This document shows positions 30,139 through 37,939 of a stretch of DNA of 64,000 nt, piece after piece. Position 1 is the first letter of the stretch. Each line of letters opens with the position of its first letter. The notes beneath the pieces were generated by a model. It was not told the origin of the DNA. It saw nothing but the letters and a program-made list of their open reading frames with translations, and did not search any database. Source of the DNA: JAUVZF01 sp964539385 (GTDB lineage: Bacteria > Planctomycetota > Phycisphaerae > FEN-1346); contig CAZIJC010000006.1 of assembly GCA_964539385.1 (NCBI GenBank), positions 1-64,000 on the forward strand. The letters run 5' to 3'. The translations under genes were made by a program, and so were the position numbers.

Positions 30139-31024
30139 ACGAACCATCGCGGTCGTGTTGATCGGCGCGGCGCTCGCCGGCTGCGGCTCGTCGCCGGACG
30201 GCGACCTTCTGCCGCCCGAGCGCGGCGAGTGGCGGCGCGCGGGGGACGTCACGCGGTACACGCCGGAGAACCTCTACGACTACATCGACGGGGCCGCGCC
30301 GTTCGTCATCTCCTTCGGCTTTCGCTCGCTCCGGGCGGCCGACTACCGCCGCGGCGAAGAGCCCGTCACGACCGTGGACTTGTACGACATGCGCTCTTCG
30401 GACAACGCCTTCGCCCTCTTCCGCAGCATGGCCAACCTGGAGGCCCAGCCGGTCGAGATCGGCGCCGAAGGCGCGGGGGCCGAAGCGCGAATCGAGTTCT
30501 GGCAGGGGCCGTACTACGTCGTCGTCAGCAACCCGTCGCCCGAAGAGCGCGAGCACGTTCTGGCGCTGGCGCGCGACGTGGCCGAGTCGCTCCCGGCCAC
30601 TCAGGCGTGGCCGGCGTATCTCGACCTTCTCCCGAAGGCCGACCGCGTGCCGCGCTCCGAAAAGTACCTGCCGGGCAGTTTCCTCGGCTACGCTTGTTTG
30701 AAGCGCACCGTCTCCGCACGGTACAAGTGCGGCGACGCCGAAGTCACCCTCTTCGCCTGCCGCTACGACACGCCCCAGGCGGCCGCCCAGGCCCTGGACG
30801 CCTTCAAGGCCCAACTCGAAAAGAAGGCTCCAACCAAGCCCCTCGCCTGCGGCGACGGCGGCATCGTGGCCGACAAGTTCATCCTCGGCCCCCTCGCCAT
30901 CTTCCGCCGCAGCCACCACCTCGGCGGCATCATCGGCTACGCGGACCAACCTGCCGCCGACCGCCTCCTCGCCGACCTCGATGGCTGCTTGGCCGAACAT
31001 CAGCCGAAGACGAAGGCTCACTGA
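30125..31024 (+). CDS. Lipoprotein, DUF6599-like
   Basis: A 299-residue lipoprotein: RTIAVVLIGAALAGC with lipobox ALAGC. The conserved-looking block TPENLYDYIDGAAPFVISFG followed by TVDLYDMRSSDNAFALFRS resembles the DUF6599 family, whose function is unknown; this match is from memory. ATG 30125 overlaps the end of the aldo/keto reductase gene by 14 bases in another frame, so the two genes are probably translationally coupled. In planctomycetes such proteins are found with electron-transfer genes. Confidence 0.7.
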   Translation: MCWRERTIAVVLIGAALAGCGSSPDGDLLPPERGEWRRAGDVTRYTPENLYDYIDGAAPFVISFGFRSLRAADYRRGEEPVTTVDLYDMRSSDNAFALFRSMANLEAQPVEIGAEGAGAEARIEFWQGPYYVVVSNPSPEEREHVLALARDVAESLPATQAWPAYLDLLPKADRVPRSEKYLPGSFLGYACLKRTVSARYKCGDAEVTLFACRYDTPQAAAQALDAFKAQLEKKAPTKPLACGDGGIVADKFILGPLAIFRRSHHLGGIIGYADQPAADRLLADLDGCLAEHQPKTKAH

Positions 31025-31055
31025 CGTAGGTGGTACGCCGGCGGCAGGAGCCGCC

Positions 31056-31102
31056 CGAGCCCGAAGGGCTCGGAATTCATCAGCCCAGGGCAACGCCCTG
31101 GG
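31056..31102. repeat. Two palindromes in the intergenic region
   Basis: CGAGCCC/GAA/GGGCTCG at 31056-31072 and CCCAGGGC/AAC/GCCCTGGG at 31084-31102, lying between converging genes. The pair followed by an AAGCCCTGAAAGG motif resembles interspersed extragenic elements I recall from other planctomycetes; it could also serve as a bidirectional transcription stop. Confidence 0.55.
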
Positions 31103-31153
31103 TGGCAAGAGAGTCCAAGCCGATGATTTCCAAGCCCTGAAAGGCGGGCCCGA

Positions 31154-31978
31154 TCACTTCTTCAGCGGCCAGGGGATGCGCTTGGCCGGGCGGGCGGAGG
31201 ATGCCGGCTTCGCCATCGTGGCATCGGCCGTGGAGATCTGGAGCACCTTGGCGGCGAAGCGCTTGCCCATTTCGATGAGGCCCACCGTGTTGTAGTGCAG
31301 GTTGTCGCCGTGCTTGGCCAGGTCGTCGCAGTCGATCCATCCGGTGCGCGGCAGGCTGATGGATTCCTGTGCCTTGCGGACCTTGTCCTGGTGGGGGTAA
31401 TGGCCGCCGGGGGGATTCACGCGGCCGCACACGAAGATCATGTTCGGCGACTTGAAGTCCGCCCGCGCCCGCCGGACGAGTTTGTCGAGGTTCTCGGCGT
31501 ACTTCTCTGCCATCGGGCCGCTGCGGGAGTCCCTCTCGCCCTGCATCCAGAGCATGGCCACGATCTCGACGTCCCCCAGCGTCTGGGCCGCCTGCACGCG
31601 GTCGCGGAGTTTGGTGTAGAGGTTGCCCGTGCCCTCAGGGTGCCACTGCTTGCCGAGGTCCGTGCCGCCGACCGCGAACTTGACGAAGCCGACCGGCTGG
31701 CCGAGCGCCTTGGCCAGGAGGCGGCAGCACGCGATCTCGGGCCCCATTCCCTTGCCCGGCTTGAAGGGGACCCACTTGCCCTGGCCCGTGTCGGCGACCA
31801 GCACGCTGGGCAAGGGCGCCTTCATCTCTTCCGGCAGGCCGCCGGTGCTGCCCTGGCCCACCATGTTGCTCTGGCCGGCGAAGACGAGGACTTTCAAGGG
31901 TTTGGCTTGGCCCGGCGCCGCGTGCGCGGCACCGAGAACGATGGCCAGGCAGGCCACCGTGGTGACGAATCGTCTCAT
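31154..31978 (-). CDS. Sialate O-acetylesterase-like SGNH hydrolase
   Basis: A 274-residue exported protein with a signal peptide MRRFVTTVACLAIVLGAAHA. VLVFAGQSNMVGQG (residues 31-44) contains the GQSNM nucleophile block of the SASA/DUF303 family; KFAVGGTDLGKQW and LWMQGERDSRSG are the other conserved blocks, and DNLHYNTVG near residue 230 supplies the catalytic Asp-x-x-His. Such enzymes remove acetyl groups from carbohydrates such as sialic acid or xylan. Lying among sulfatases and a putative glycosidase, it probably assists polysaccharide de-esterification outside the cell. Confidence 0.87.
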   Translation of the reverse strand: MRRFVTTVACLAIVLGAAHAAPGQAKPLKVLVFAGQSNMVGQGSTGGLPEEMKAPLPSVLVADTGQGKWVPFKPGKGMGPEIACCRLLAKALGQPVGFVKFAVGGTDLGKQWHPEGTGNLYTKLRDRVQAAQTLGDVEIVAMLWMQGERDSRSGPMAEKYAENLDKLVRRARADFKSPNMIFVCGRVNPPGGHYPHQDKVRKAQESISLPRTGWIDCDDLAKHGDNLHYNTVGLIEMGKRFAAKVLQISTADATMAKPASSARPAKRIPWPLKK

Positions 31979-32173
31979 CGCATGGCTCCTTGGGTCTTGT
32001 CGGAACGCCCGGGTCGGACCGAACGCCGCCGCCGGGCCGGCGGGAAGTCACCATACCGCCTATCCGGCGCAAAGTCCACGCCCTCCGGCGGTCGCCGCCG
32101 CGTTTGGGCTTGCCTTCCGGCGCCGCCGGGGTAACCTATCCGGACTGGGACGGCGGGGTACGGAAGGAGAGGC

Positions 32174-33313
32174 ATGCGCTACCGAAGGTTCGGGCAACTT
32201 GACTTCGAGGTCTCGGCGCTGGGCTTCGGCTGTATGCGGCTGCCGACGACGGGCAAGCCGGACAAAATAGACGAGCCGGCGGCCGTCGAGATGATCCGGT
32301 GGGCCATCGACCACGGCGTCAACTACATCGACTCGGCCTACGTGTACCACGGCGGCAACAGCGAGCGGCTGGTCGGTGTGGCGCTCGAAGACGGCTACCG
32401 CGACAAGGTCGCCCTGGCCACCAAGATGCCCATCTGGATGGTCGAAAAGGCGGACGACTTCGACCGCTTCTTCGACGAGCAGTGCGAGCGGCTGGCCACC
32501 GAGCGGATCGATTTCTACCTCCTGCACAACCTCCATGCGCCCACCTGGCCGAAGATGCGCGACCTGGGGGCGCTGGAGTGGCTTGACAAGGTCCGGGCCT
32601 CTGGGCGAATCGGCGAGATCGGCTTCTCGTTCCACGACCGCTTCGACGTGCTCAAAGACATCATCGACTCGAGCGACCTGTGGTCCTTCTGCCAGATCCA
32701 GTACAACTTCGTGAACGAGGACGTCCAGGCCGGTACCCGAGGCCTCGAGTACGCCGCCGGCAAGGGGCTGGCCGTCGTCATCATGGAGCCGCTGTTCGGC
32801 GGCACGCTGGCGGCCCCGCCCGAGGCCGTGCAGAAGATCTGGGACGACGCCCCCGGCCGCCCGAGCCCCGTGGACATGGCCCTGAAGTGGCTGTGGAACA
32901 AGCCCGAGGTCTCGGTCGTCCTGAGCGGCATGGGAACGCTCCAGCAGGTCAAAGAGAACGTCGCCAGCGCCGGCGCCTCCGGCGCCGGCACGATGACGCA
33001 GGACGAACTCGACCTGGTGGCACGCGTGGCCGAGGCGTACAAGGCCCTCGACCCCATCCCGTGCACGCAGTGCGGCTACTGCATGCCGTGTCCGAACGGT
33101 GTGGCGATTCCCGACAACTTCCAACTCTACAACAACTCGCTCGTGTTCAAGGGCAACACCAGGGGGCTGAACCGGAACCTCTACAACGACATGCCCGCCG
33201 GCGAGCGGGCCGAGGCGTGCATCCAGTGCGGTGAGTGCGAAGAGAAGTGCCCCCAGAAGATCGCGATCGGCCAATGGATGCCACGCGTCCACGAGGCGTT
33301 TGCGAAGAAGTAA
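32174..33313 (+). CDS. Aldo/keto reductase with C-terminal 4Fe-4S motifs
   Basis: A 379-residue cytoplasmic aldo/keto reductase. It begins MRYRRFGQLDFEVSALGFGC with no signal peptide; GVNYIDSAYVYHGGNSERLV holds the active-site Asp and Tyr, and FYLLHNLHAPTW and IGEIGFSFHD follow. The C-terminus has CTQCGYCMPCPNG and CIQCGECEEKCPQ, two ferredoxin-like clusters. The architecture is the same as the exported paralogue at 28918. It precedes two sulfatases by 73 bp on the same strand, probably one transcription unit. Confidence 0.9.
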   Translation: MRYRRFGQLDFEVSALGFGCMRLPTTGKPDKIDEPAAVEMIRWAIDHGVNYIDSAYVYHGGNSERLVGVALEDGYRDKVALATKMPIWMVEKADDFDRFFDEQCERLATERIDFYLLHNLHAPTWPKMRDLGALEWLDKVRASGRIGEIGFSFHDRFDVLKDIIDSSDLWSFCQIQYNFVNEDVQAGTRGLEYAAGKGLAVVIMEPLFGGTLAAPPEAVQKIWDDAPGRPSPVDMALKWLWNKPEVSVVLSGMGTLQQVKENVASAGASGAGTMTQDELDLVARVAEAYKALDPIPCTQCGYCMPCPNGVAIPDNFQLYNNSLVFKGNTRGLNRNLYNDMPAGERAEACIQCGECEEKCPQKIAIGQWMPRVHEAFAKK

Positions 33314-33386
33314 GCGCCGCCGAAATCGCCCAGCGGCGGAGCCGGGCAACGCCATCCGGGAAATCCCGGTTGAAAGGGAAGAACAC

Positions 33387-35024
33387 ATGAACCGCCGATC
33401 GTTTCTCAAGTCCACCGGCTTCGGTGCTGCCGCGTTCCTGGCCGGCTGCCGGTCCGCTGTTCGGGCCGCCGCGGGCGCGCGCAGCCCAAGCCGGCCCAAC
33501 ATCATCGTTATCCTGGTCGATGACATGGGCTTCTCGGACATCGGGTGCTACGGCGGCGAGATCGCCACGCCCCACCTCGACCGGCTGGCCGCCCGCGGCA
33601 TCCGGTTCACGCAGTTCTACAACACCGGCCGATGCTGCCCCACGCGGGCCAGCCTGCTGACGGGCCTGTACTCGCACCAGGCCGGCGTCGGACACATGAC
33701 CGCCGACAAGGGTCTGCCGGGGTACGTTGGGCACCTCAACGAGCAGTGCGTCACCTTGGGCGAGGTCATGCAGACGGCCGGTTACTTCACGATCATGACC
33801 GGCAAATGGCACGTGGGAGCCAGGGACCCGGCGTGGCGGCCGAGCCGGCGCGGCTTCGACCGCACGTACGCCTGCCCCGAGGGCGGCGGCTTCTACTTCC
33901 AGGTCAAAAAGGGCCGGTCCATCGTCCGCAATGGCAAGGTCATCCACAACGTCGACCATCCGCTGCCCGAGGGGTGGTACTCCACCGACGCCTGGACCGA
34001 CGAGGCCATCGGCTACATCGACGAGGCCGTCAAGGCCGCCAAGCCGTTCTTCGTGTACCTGGCCCACAACGCGCCGCACTTTCCGCTCCAGGCCCCGCCC
34101 GCCGACATCGAGCGGTACCGCCGCCGCTACCTGGCCGGCTGGGACCAACTCCGCCGCAGTCGTTACGGCGACCAGGTCACTTCCGGGCTGATCGAGAAAC
34201 GCTGGGCCCTCTCGCCGCGCGATGACGGCATCACGCCCTGGGACGACGTCGACGCCGAGCGCCGCGACCGCATGGACCACATCATGGCCATCTACGCCGC
34301 CACGGTCGATCGCATGGACAAGAGCGTCGGCCGGCTCGTCCAGGCGCTGGAGCAGCGCGGCGTGCTGGCCAACACGCTCCTGCTGTTCCTGTCGGACAAC
34401 GGCGGCAACGCCGAGAGCGGGCCCTGGGGACGGGCCCAGGGCAAGGGCCCCCTGGGGTCGGCCGCGTCCAGCGTCTTCTGCGGCAAGTCATGGGCCAACG
34501 CCGAGAACACGCCCTTCCGCTACTACAAGCACTACGTGCACGAGGGCGGCATCGCCACGCCGCTCATCGCCCACTGGCCCGCCGGCATCCCGAAGGACCG
34601 GCGCGGCGCCTTCGAACGCCAGCCGGGCCACCTCATCGACATCATGGCCACCTGTGTCGACCTCGCCGGCGCCACCTACCCCAAGACGTTCAAGGCCAAG
34701 GAGATTACGCCCATGCAGGGCGTCAGCCTGGCCCCGGCGTTCCGAGGCAAGGCCCTCGGCCGAACCGAGCCCATCTACTGGGAACACGAGGGCAACCGTG
34801 CCATCCGCCTGGGCAAGTGGAAACTCGTTGCCCGGGGCGCCGGCGGCGACTGGGAACTCTACGATATGGACGCCGACCGCAACGAACTGCACAACCTCGC
34901 CGACCGGCATCCCGGCCGCGTCAAGGAAATGGCCGACAAGTGGGAGACCTTCGCGCGCAAGGCGCACATGCTCCCCTGGCCGTGGAAGGGCAAGTACGCC
35001 GCCAAGAAAGGAAAGAAAGAATGA
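33387..35024 (+). CDS. Sulfatase with Tat-type lipoprotein signal
   Basis: A 545-residue formylglycine-type sulfatase, close to arylsulfatase A. The N-terminus MNRRSFLKSTGFGAAAFLAGC combines a twin-arginine motif with a lipobox (FLAGC), so it is probably a Tat-exported lipoprotein. Motifs: IIVILVDDMGFSDIGCYGG, CCPTRASLLTG (C-x-P-T-R), TGKWHVG, LAHNAPHFPLQ and LFLSDNGGNAES. ATG 33387 is supported by AAAGGGAAG upstream. Its stop overlaps the start of the next sulfatase (ATGA), so the two are translated together. Confidence 0.94.
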   Translation: MNRRSFLKSTGFGAAAFLAGCRSAVRAAAGARSPSRPNIIVILVDDMGFSDIGCYGGEIATPHLDRLAARGIRFTQFYNTGRCCPTRASLLTGLYSHQAGVGHMTADKGLPGYVGHLNEQCVTLGEVMQTAGYFTIMTGKWHVGARDPAWRPSRRGFDRTYACPEGGGFYFQVKKGRSIVRNGKVIHNVDHPLPEGWYSTDAWTDEAIGYIDEAVKAAKPFFVYLAHNAPHFPLQAPPADIERYRRRYLAGWDQLRRSRYGDQVTSGLIEKRWALSPRDDGITPWDDVDAERRDRMDHIMAIYAATVDRMDKSVGRLVQALEQRGVLANTLLLFLSDNGGNAESGPWGRAQGKGPLGSAASSVFCGKSWANAENTPFRYYKHYVHEGGIATPLIAHWPAGIPKDRRGAFERQPGHLIDIMATCVDLAGATYPKTFKAKEITPMQGVSLAPAFRGKALGRTEPIYWEHEGNRAIRLGKWKLVARGAGGDWELYDMDADRNELHNLADRHPGRVKEMADKWETFARKAHMLPWPWKGKYAAKKGKKE

Positions 35025-36472
35025 ACCGCCGCTCGTTCCTCAAGTCCGCCGGCCTCGGCGCCGCCGCCGTGGCCGCCGCCCGCGCTGCCGCCGCCGGGCG
35101 CCCTCCGGCCGCCAAGAAGCCCAACGTCCTGCTCATCATCGCCGACGACCAGACCTGGCGCGACAACGGCTGCTACGGCAACCCGGACGTCAAGACGCCC
35201 AACATCGACCGCCTGGCCGCCGAGGGCATGCGGTTCACCCACTGCTTCACCGCCACCGCGATGTGCGCCCCCACGCGGCAGCAACTCTACACCGGCGTCT
35301 TCCCCGTCCGAAACGGGGCCTACCCGAATCACAGCAAGGTCTACCCCGGCACCAAGAGCGTGGTTCACCACCTGAAGGCCCTGGGCTACCGCGTGGGCCT
35401 GAGCGGGAAAAGCCACTTCGGTCCGCGCGAATCGTTCCCGTTCGAGAACGTGAACGGCAAGCGGGCGCCGGAGTTCATCCGCCGTGACCCGAACCAGCCG
35501 TTCTGCCTCGTCTACTGCTCGCACAGCCCGCACCTGCCGTGGAAGGCCGGCGACGCCTCGGCCTACGACCCCGACAAACTCACCCTGCCGCCGTACCTGG
35601 TCGATACGCCCGAGACCCGCGTGGCCCTCACCAAGTACTACGCCGAGATCACCGACTTCGACCGCGAGGTGGGCGAGTGCATGAAGCACGTGGCCGACGC
35701 GGGGGTTCAGGACGATACGGTCTTCATCTACACCAGCGAGCAGGGCGCCCAGTTCCCGCACGGCAAGTGGACGTGCTACGACGTGGGCCTGCGGACGGCC
35801 CTGGTCGTCCGCTGGCCGGCCAAGGTCAAGGCCGGCAGCGTGACCGACGCCATGGTCCAGTACGTGGACGTCGTGCCGACGCTCATCGAGGCCGCAGGCG
35901 GCGACCCGACGGCTATCGACACCGGCTGCCCCGACGCCAAGGGAAAGCGCGGGTTCGACGGCAAGAGTTTCCTCGGCGTCCTGCTCGGCAGGAACCGGGC
36001 GCACCGGTTCCTGGTCTATGGCGCCCACACCACGCGCGGCATCATCGCGGGCTCCGACTGTTACCCCGTCCGCTCCGTCCGAAGCGACCGCTACAAGTAC
36101 ATCCGAAACCTGAACCACCAGACGGCGTTCCACAACACGCTGATCGCGGGCGAGAAGACGTACTGGCCGTCGTGGCTCCAGAAGGCCAAGACCGATCCGG
36201 CGGCCGCACGCTTGGTCGAGATTTATCAGCGGCGGCCGGCCGAAGAGTTCTACGACCTTCAGACCGACCCGTGGGAACTCAAGAACCTGGCCGACGACCC
36301 GGCCGAGGCCGAGCGCAAAGCGAGCCTCCGCAAGGAACTCGACGCCTGGATGGCCCAGCAGGGCGACAAGGGTAACGAGACCGAGATGAAGGCCCGCGAG
36401 CGCCAGGGCCGCGCCGAGCGCCAACCACGCAAGAAGAAAACCGGCGCCCGCGCCGCAAAGAAGCCGCAGTAG
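35021..36472 (+). CDS. Tat-exported sulfatase
   Basis: A 483-residue sulfatase. The signal MNRRSFLKSAGLGAAAVAAA is nearly the same as in the gene before it, but without a lipobox. LLIIADDQTWRDNGCYG, MCAPTRQQLYTG (C-x-P-T-R), LSGKSHFGP and the ending IYTSEQGAQFPHGKW match the heparan N-sulfatase/sulfamidase-like branch more than arylsulfatases. The C-terminus has a basic tail (RQPRKKKTGARAAKKPQ). Start and stop overlap (ATGA) with the preceding sulfatase. Substrate unknown. Confidence 0.93.
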   Translation: MNRRSFLKSAGLGAAAVAAARAAAAGRPPAAKKPNVLLIIADDQTWRDNGCYGNPDVKTPNIDRLAAEGMRFTHCFTATAMCAPTRQQLYTGVFPVRNGAYPNHSKVYPGTKSVVHHLKALGYRVGLSGKSHFGPRESFPFENVNGKRAPEFIRRDPNQPFCLVYCSHSPHLPWKAGDASAYDPDKLTLPPYLVDTPETRVALTKYYAEITDFDREVGECMKHVADAGVQDDTVFIYTSEQGAQFPHGKWTCYDVGLRTALVVRWPAKVKAGSVTDAMVQYVDVVPTLIEAAGGDPTAIDTGCPDAKGKRGFDGKSFLGVLLGRNRAHRFLVYGAHTTRGIIAGSDCYPVRSVRSDRYKYIRNLNHQTAFHNTLIAGEKTYWPSWLQKAKTDPAAARLVEIYQRRPAEEFYDLQTDPWELKNLADDPAEAERKASLRKELDAWMAQQGDKGNETEMKARERQGRAERQPRKKKTGARAAKKPQ

Positions 36473-36508
36473 CGTGCCCGTCGGGCAGCGCCGAGAAAGG
36501 AACCGCGC

Positions 36509-37726
36509 GTGCGCGGACATTGGGCAACGCCGGTCGCGGCCGGTCTCCTAGCGGCCCTGTTGCGGATCGGTGCGGCGACGGGCGGTGAACCCGCGCGGCC
36601 GCCCAAGCCGGCCGAGTTCGCCAACGTCTTCTCTTTCGGTTACGGCGGCGACAAGATGCCGAAGGACGACGGCAAGTTCGCCGCGCTCCTCGCCAAGATC
36701 AAGGCGGCCGGCTTCAACACGATCCACTGTGTGTACACCGAGCAGCGCCTCGCGCTTTGCAGGAAGCACGGCGTCAAGATGATGGCCGATCTCCTGGCGG
36801 CCGACGCCGGCCACCACGTCTACAAGACCGTCGAGACCGCCAAGGCCCTGTGCCAGCGCCTGCGCGGCAACCCGGACCTGTGGGGCTACAACATCTGGAA
36901 CGACAACTTCGGCAAGACCGGCCCCGGCCGCCTGCGCGACCTTCGGAACGTCCGCACGTGGGACCCCACCCATCCGGCCTACTGCGGCACGTACCGCACG
37001 TACGGGATGCGGCACCTCGTGACGGCCGACGTCTTCGGCTACTACGACTTCCACTGGAAGCGCGGCCCCGAGGCCCACTTCCCCCACCTGATGGCCTACC
37101 GGGCATGGGCCCGCGAGCGCGACGCCTGGTTCTACCGCTGGGTGTGGACCGACTCGGGGATCCCCGGCAAGGGGAACGTCAACCGGGGCCTCTACACCGT
37201 CAACACGTCGATCGCCAGCGGCCTGAAAGGCGTGCTCTGGTTTCTCGGTTCAAGCCTGATGAACGCCGAGACGCTCGAGTGGAACACGACCGGCGCCGAC
37301 ATCGCCAACGTCAACCGCCAGGTCATGCCGCTCGCGACGGAGATCCCGACGCTCGGCAACCCGCTGGCCGTCTACTCGACCCCCATCACGCGGACGCTCA
37401 AGGACCGCGACCTGCCCGATGGGAAGCAGCAGATGATGCCGCCGGGGCTGGAGAAGCACGCCTTCCCGGCCGAGTTCTGGATCAAGCCGGAGAGCGGCGA
37501 GTTCGTCATGGGCCTCTTCAGCGACGGCGCGGGCCGTGACGCCGTCTTCATCGCCAACCACAACACGTACGCCGCGCAGGACGTGACGCTGAGGTTCTCG
37601 CAGCGCGTCAAGGCCACCGTCTTCAACCGCCAAACCGGCCGCTGGCAGCCGCTGCCGGTCCGCGCGGGCACCATCCGTTTCCCCCTCTCCCCCGCGGGCA
37701 GCGAACTGCTGCGGCTGGAGAAGTAG
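36509..37726 (+). CDS. Exported glycoside-hydrolase-like protein
   Basis: A 405-residue protein with a short signal peptide (HWATPVAAGLLAALLRIGAATG). The body reads like a TIM barrel: IKAAGFNTIHCVYTEQRLAL, LRGNPDLWGYNIWNDNF, WFYRWVWTDSGIP and GLKGVLWFLGSSL. The last 90 residues form a beta-sandwich (DAVFIANHNTYAAQDVTLRF, TIRFPLSPAGSELLRLEK) as in the accessory domain of beta-galactosidase-like enzymes. I cannot assign a GH family, and no catalytic acid pair is certain. GTG 36509 follows GAAAGG. It is 36 bp after the sulfatase pair, consistent with a shared operon for glycan breakdown. Confidence 0.68.
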   Translation: MRGHWATPVAAGLLAALLRIGAATGGEPARPPKPAEFANVFSFGYGGDKMPKDDGKFAALLAKIKAAGFNTIHCVYTEQRLALCRKHGVKMMADLLAADAGHHVYKTVETAKALCQRLRGNPDLWGYNIWNDNFGKTGPGRLRDLRNVRTWDPTHPAYCGTYRTYGMRHLVTADVFGYYDFHWKRGPEAHFPHLMAYRAWARERDAWFYRWVWTDSGIPGKGNVNRGLYTVNTSIASGLKGVLWFLGSSLMNAETLEWNTTGADIANVNRQVMPLATEIPTLGNPLAVYSTPITRTLKDRDLPDGKQQMMPPGLEKHAFPAEFWIKPESGEFVMGLFSDGAGRDAVFIANHNTYAAQDVTLRFSQRVKATVFNRQTGRWQPLPVRAGTIRFPLSPAGSELLRLEK

Positions 37727-37939
37727 CCTGGGCGAGAACGCTGCGTCGGCTCTCTTGGAGCGCGCCGCATGCGGCCACAAAGAGGGTTGCGTTTCGGCGG
37801 TTCTGGAGTATGCTTTCTTGGCTTGTTTGTTCGGGGCGCCGGCCTGGAGCGTGCTTCCGGGTCACGTTCAAACGGGCCGGGGGGCGGGCGGGGCGGGTTG
37901 CCCCTGTGGCGGAAAACCCGATAGAATGAGGCACGTGCC

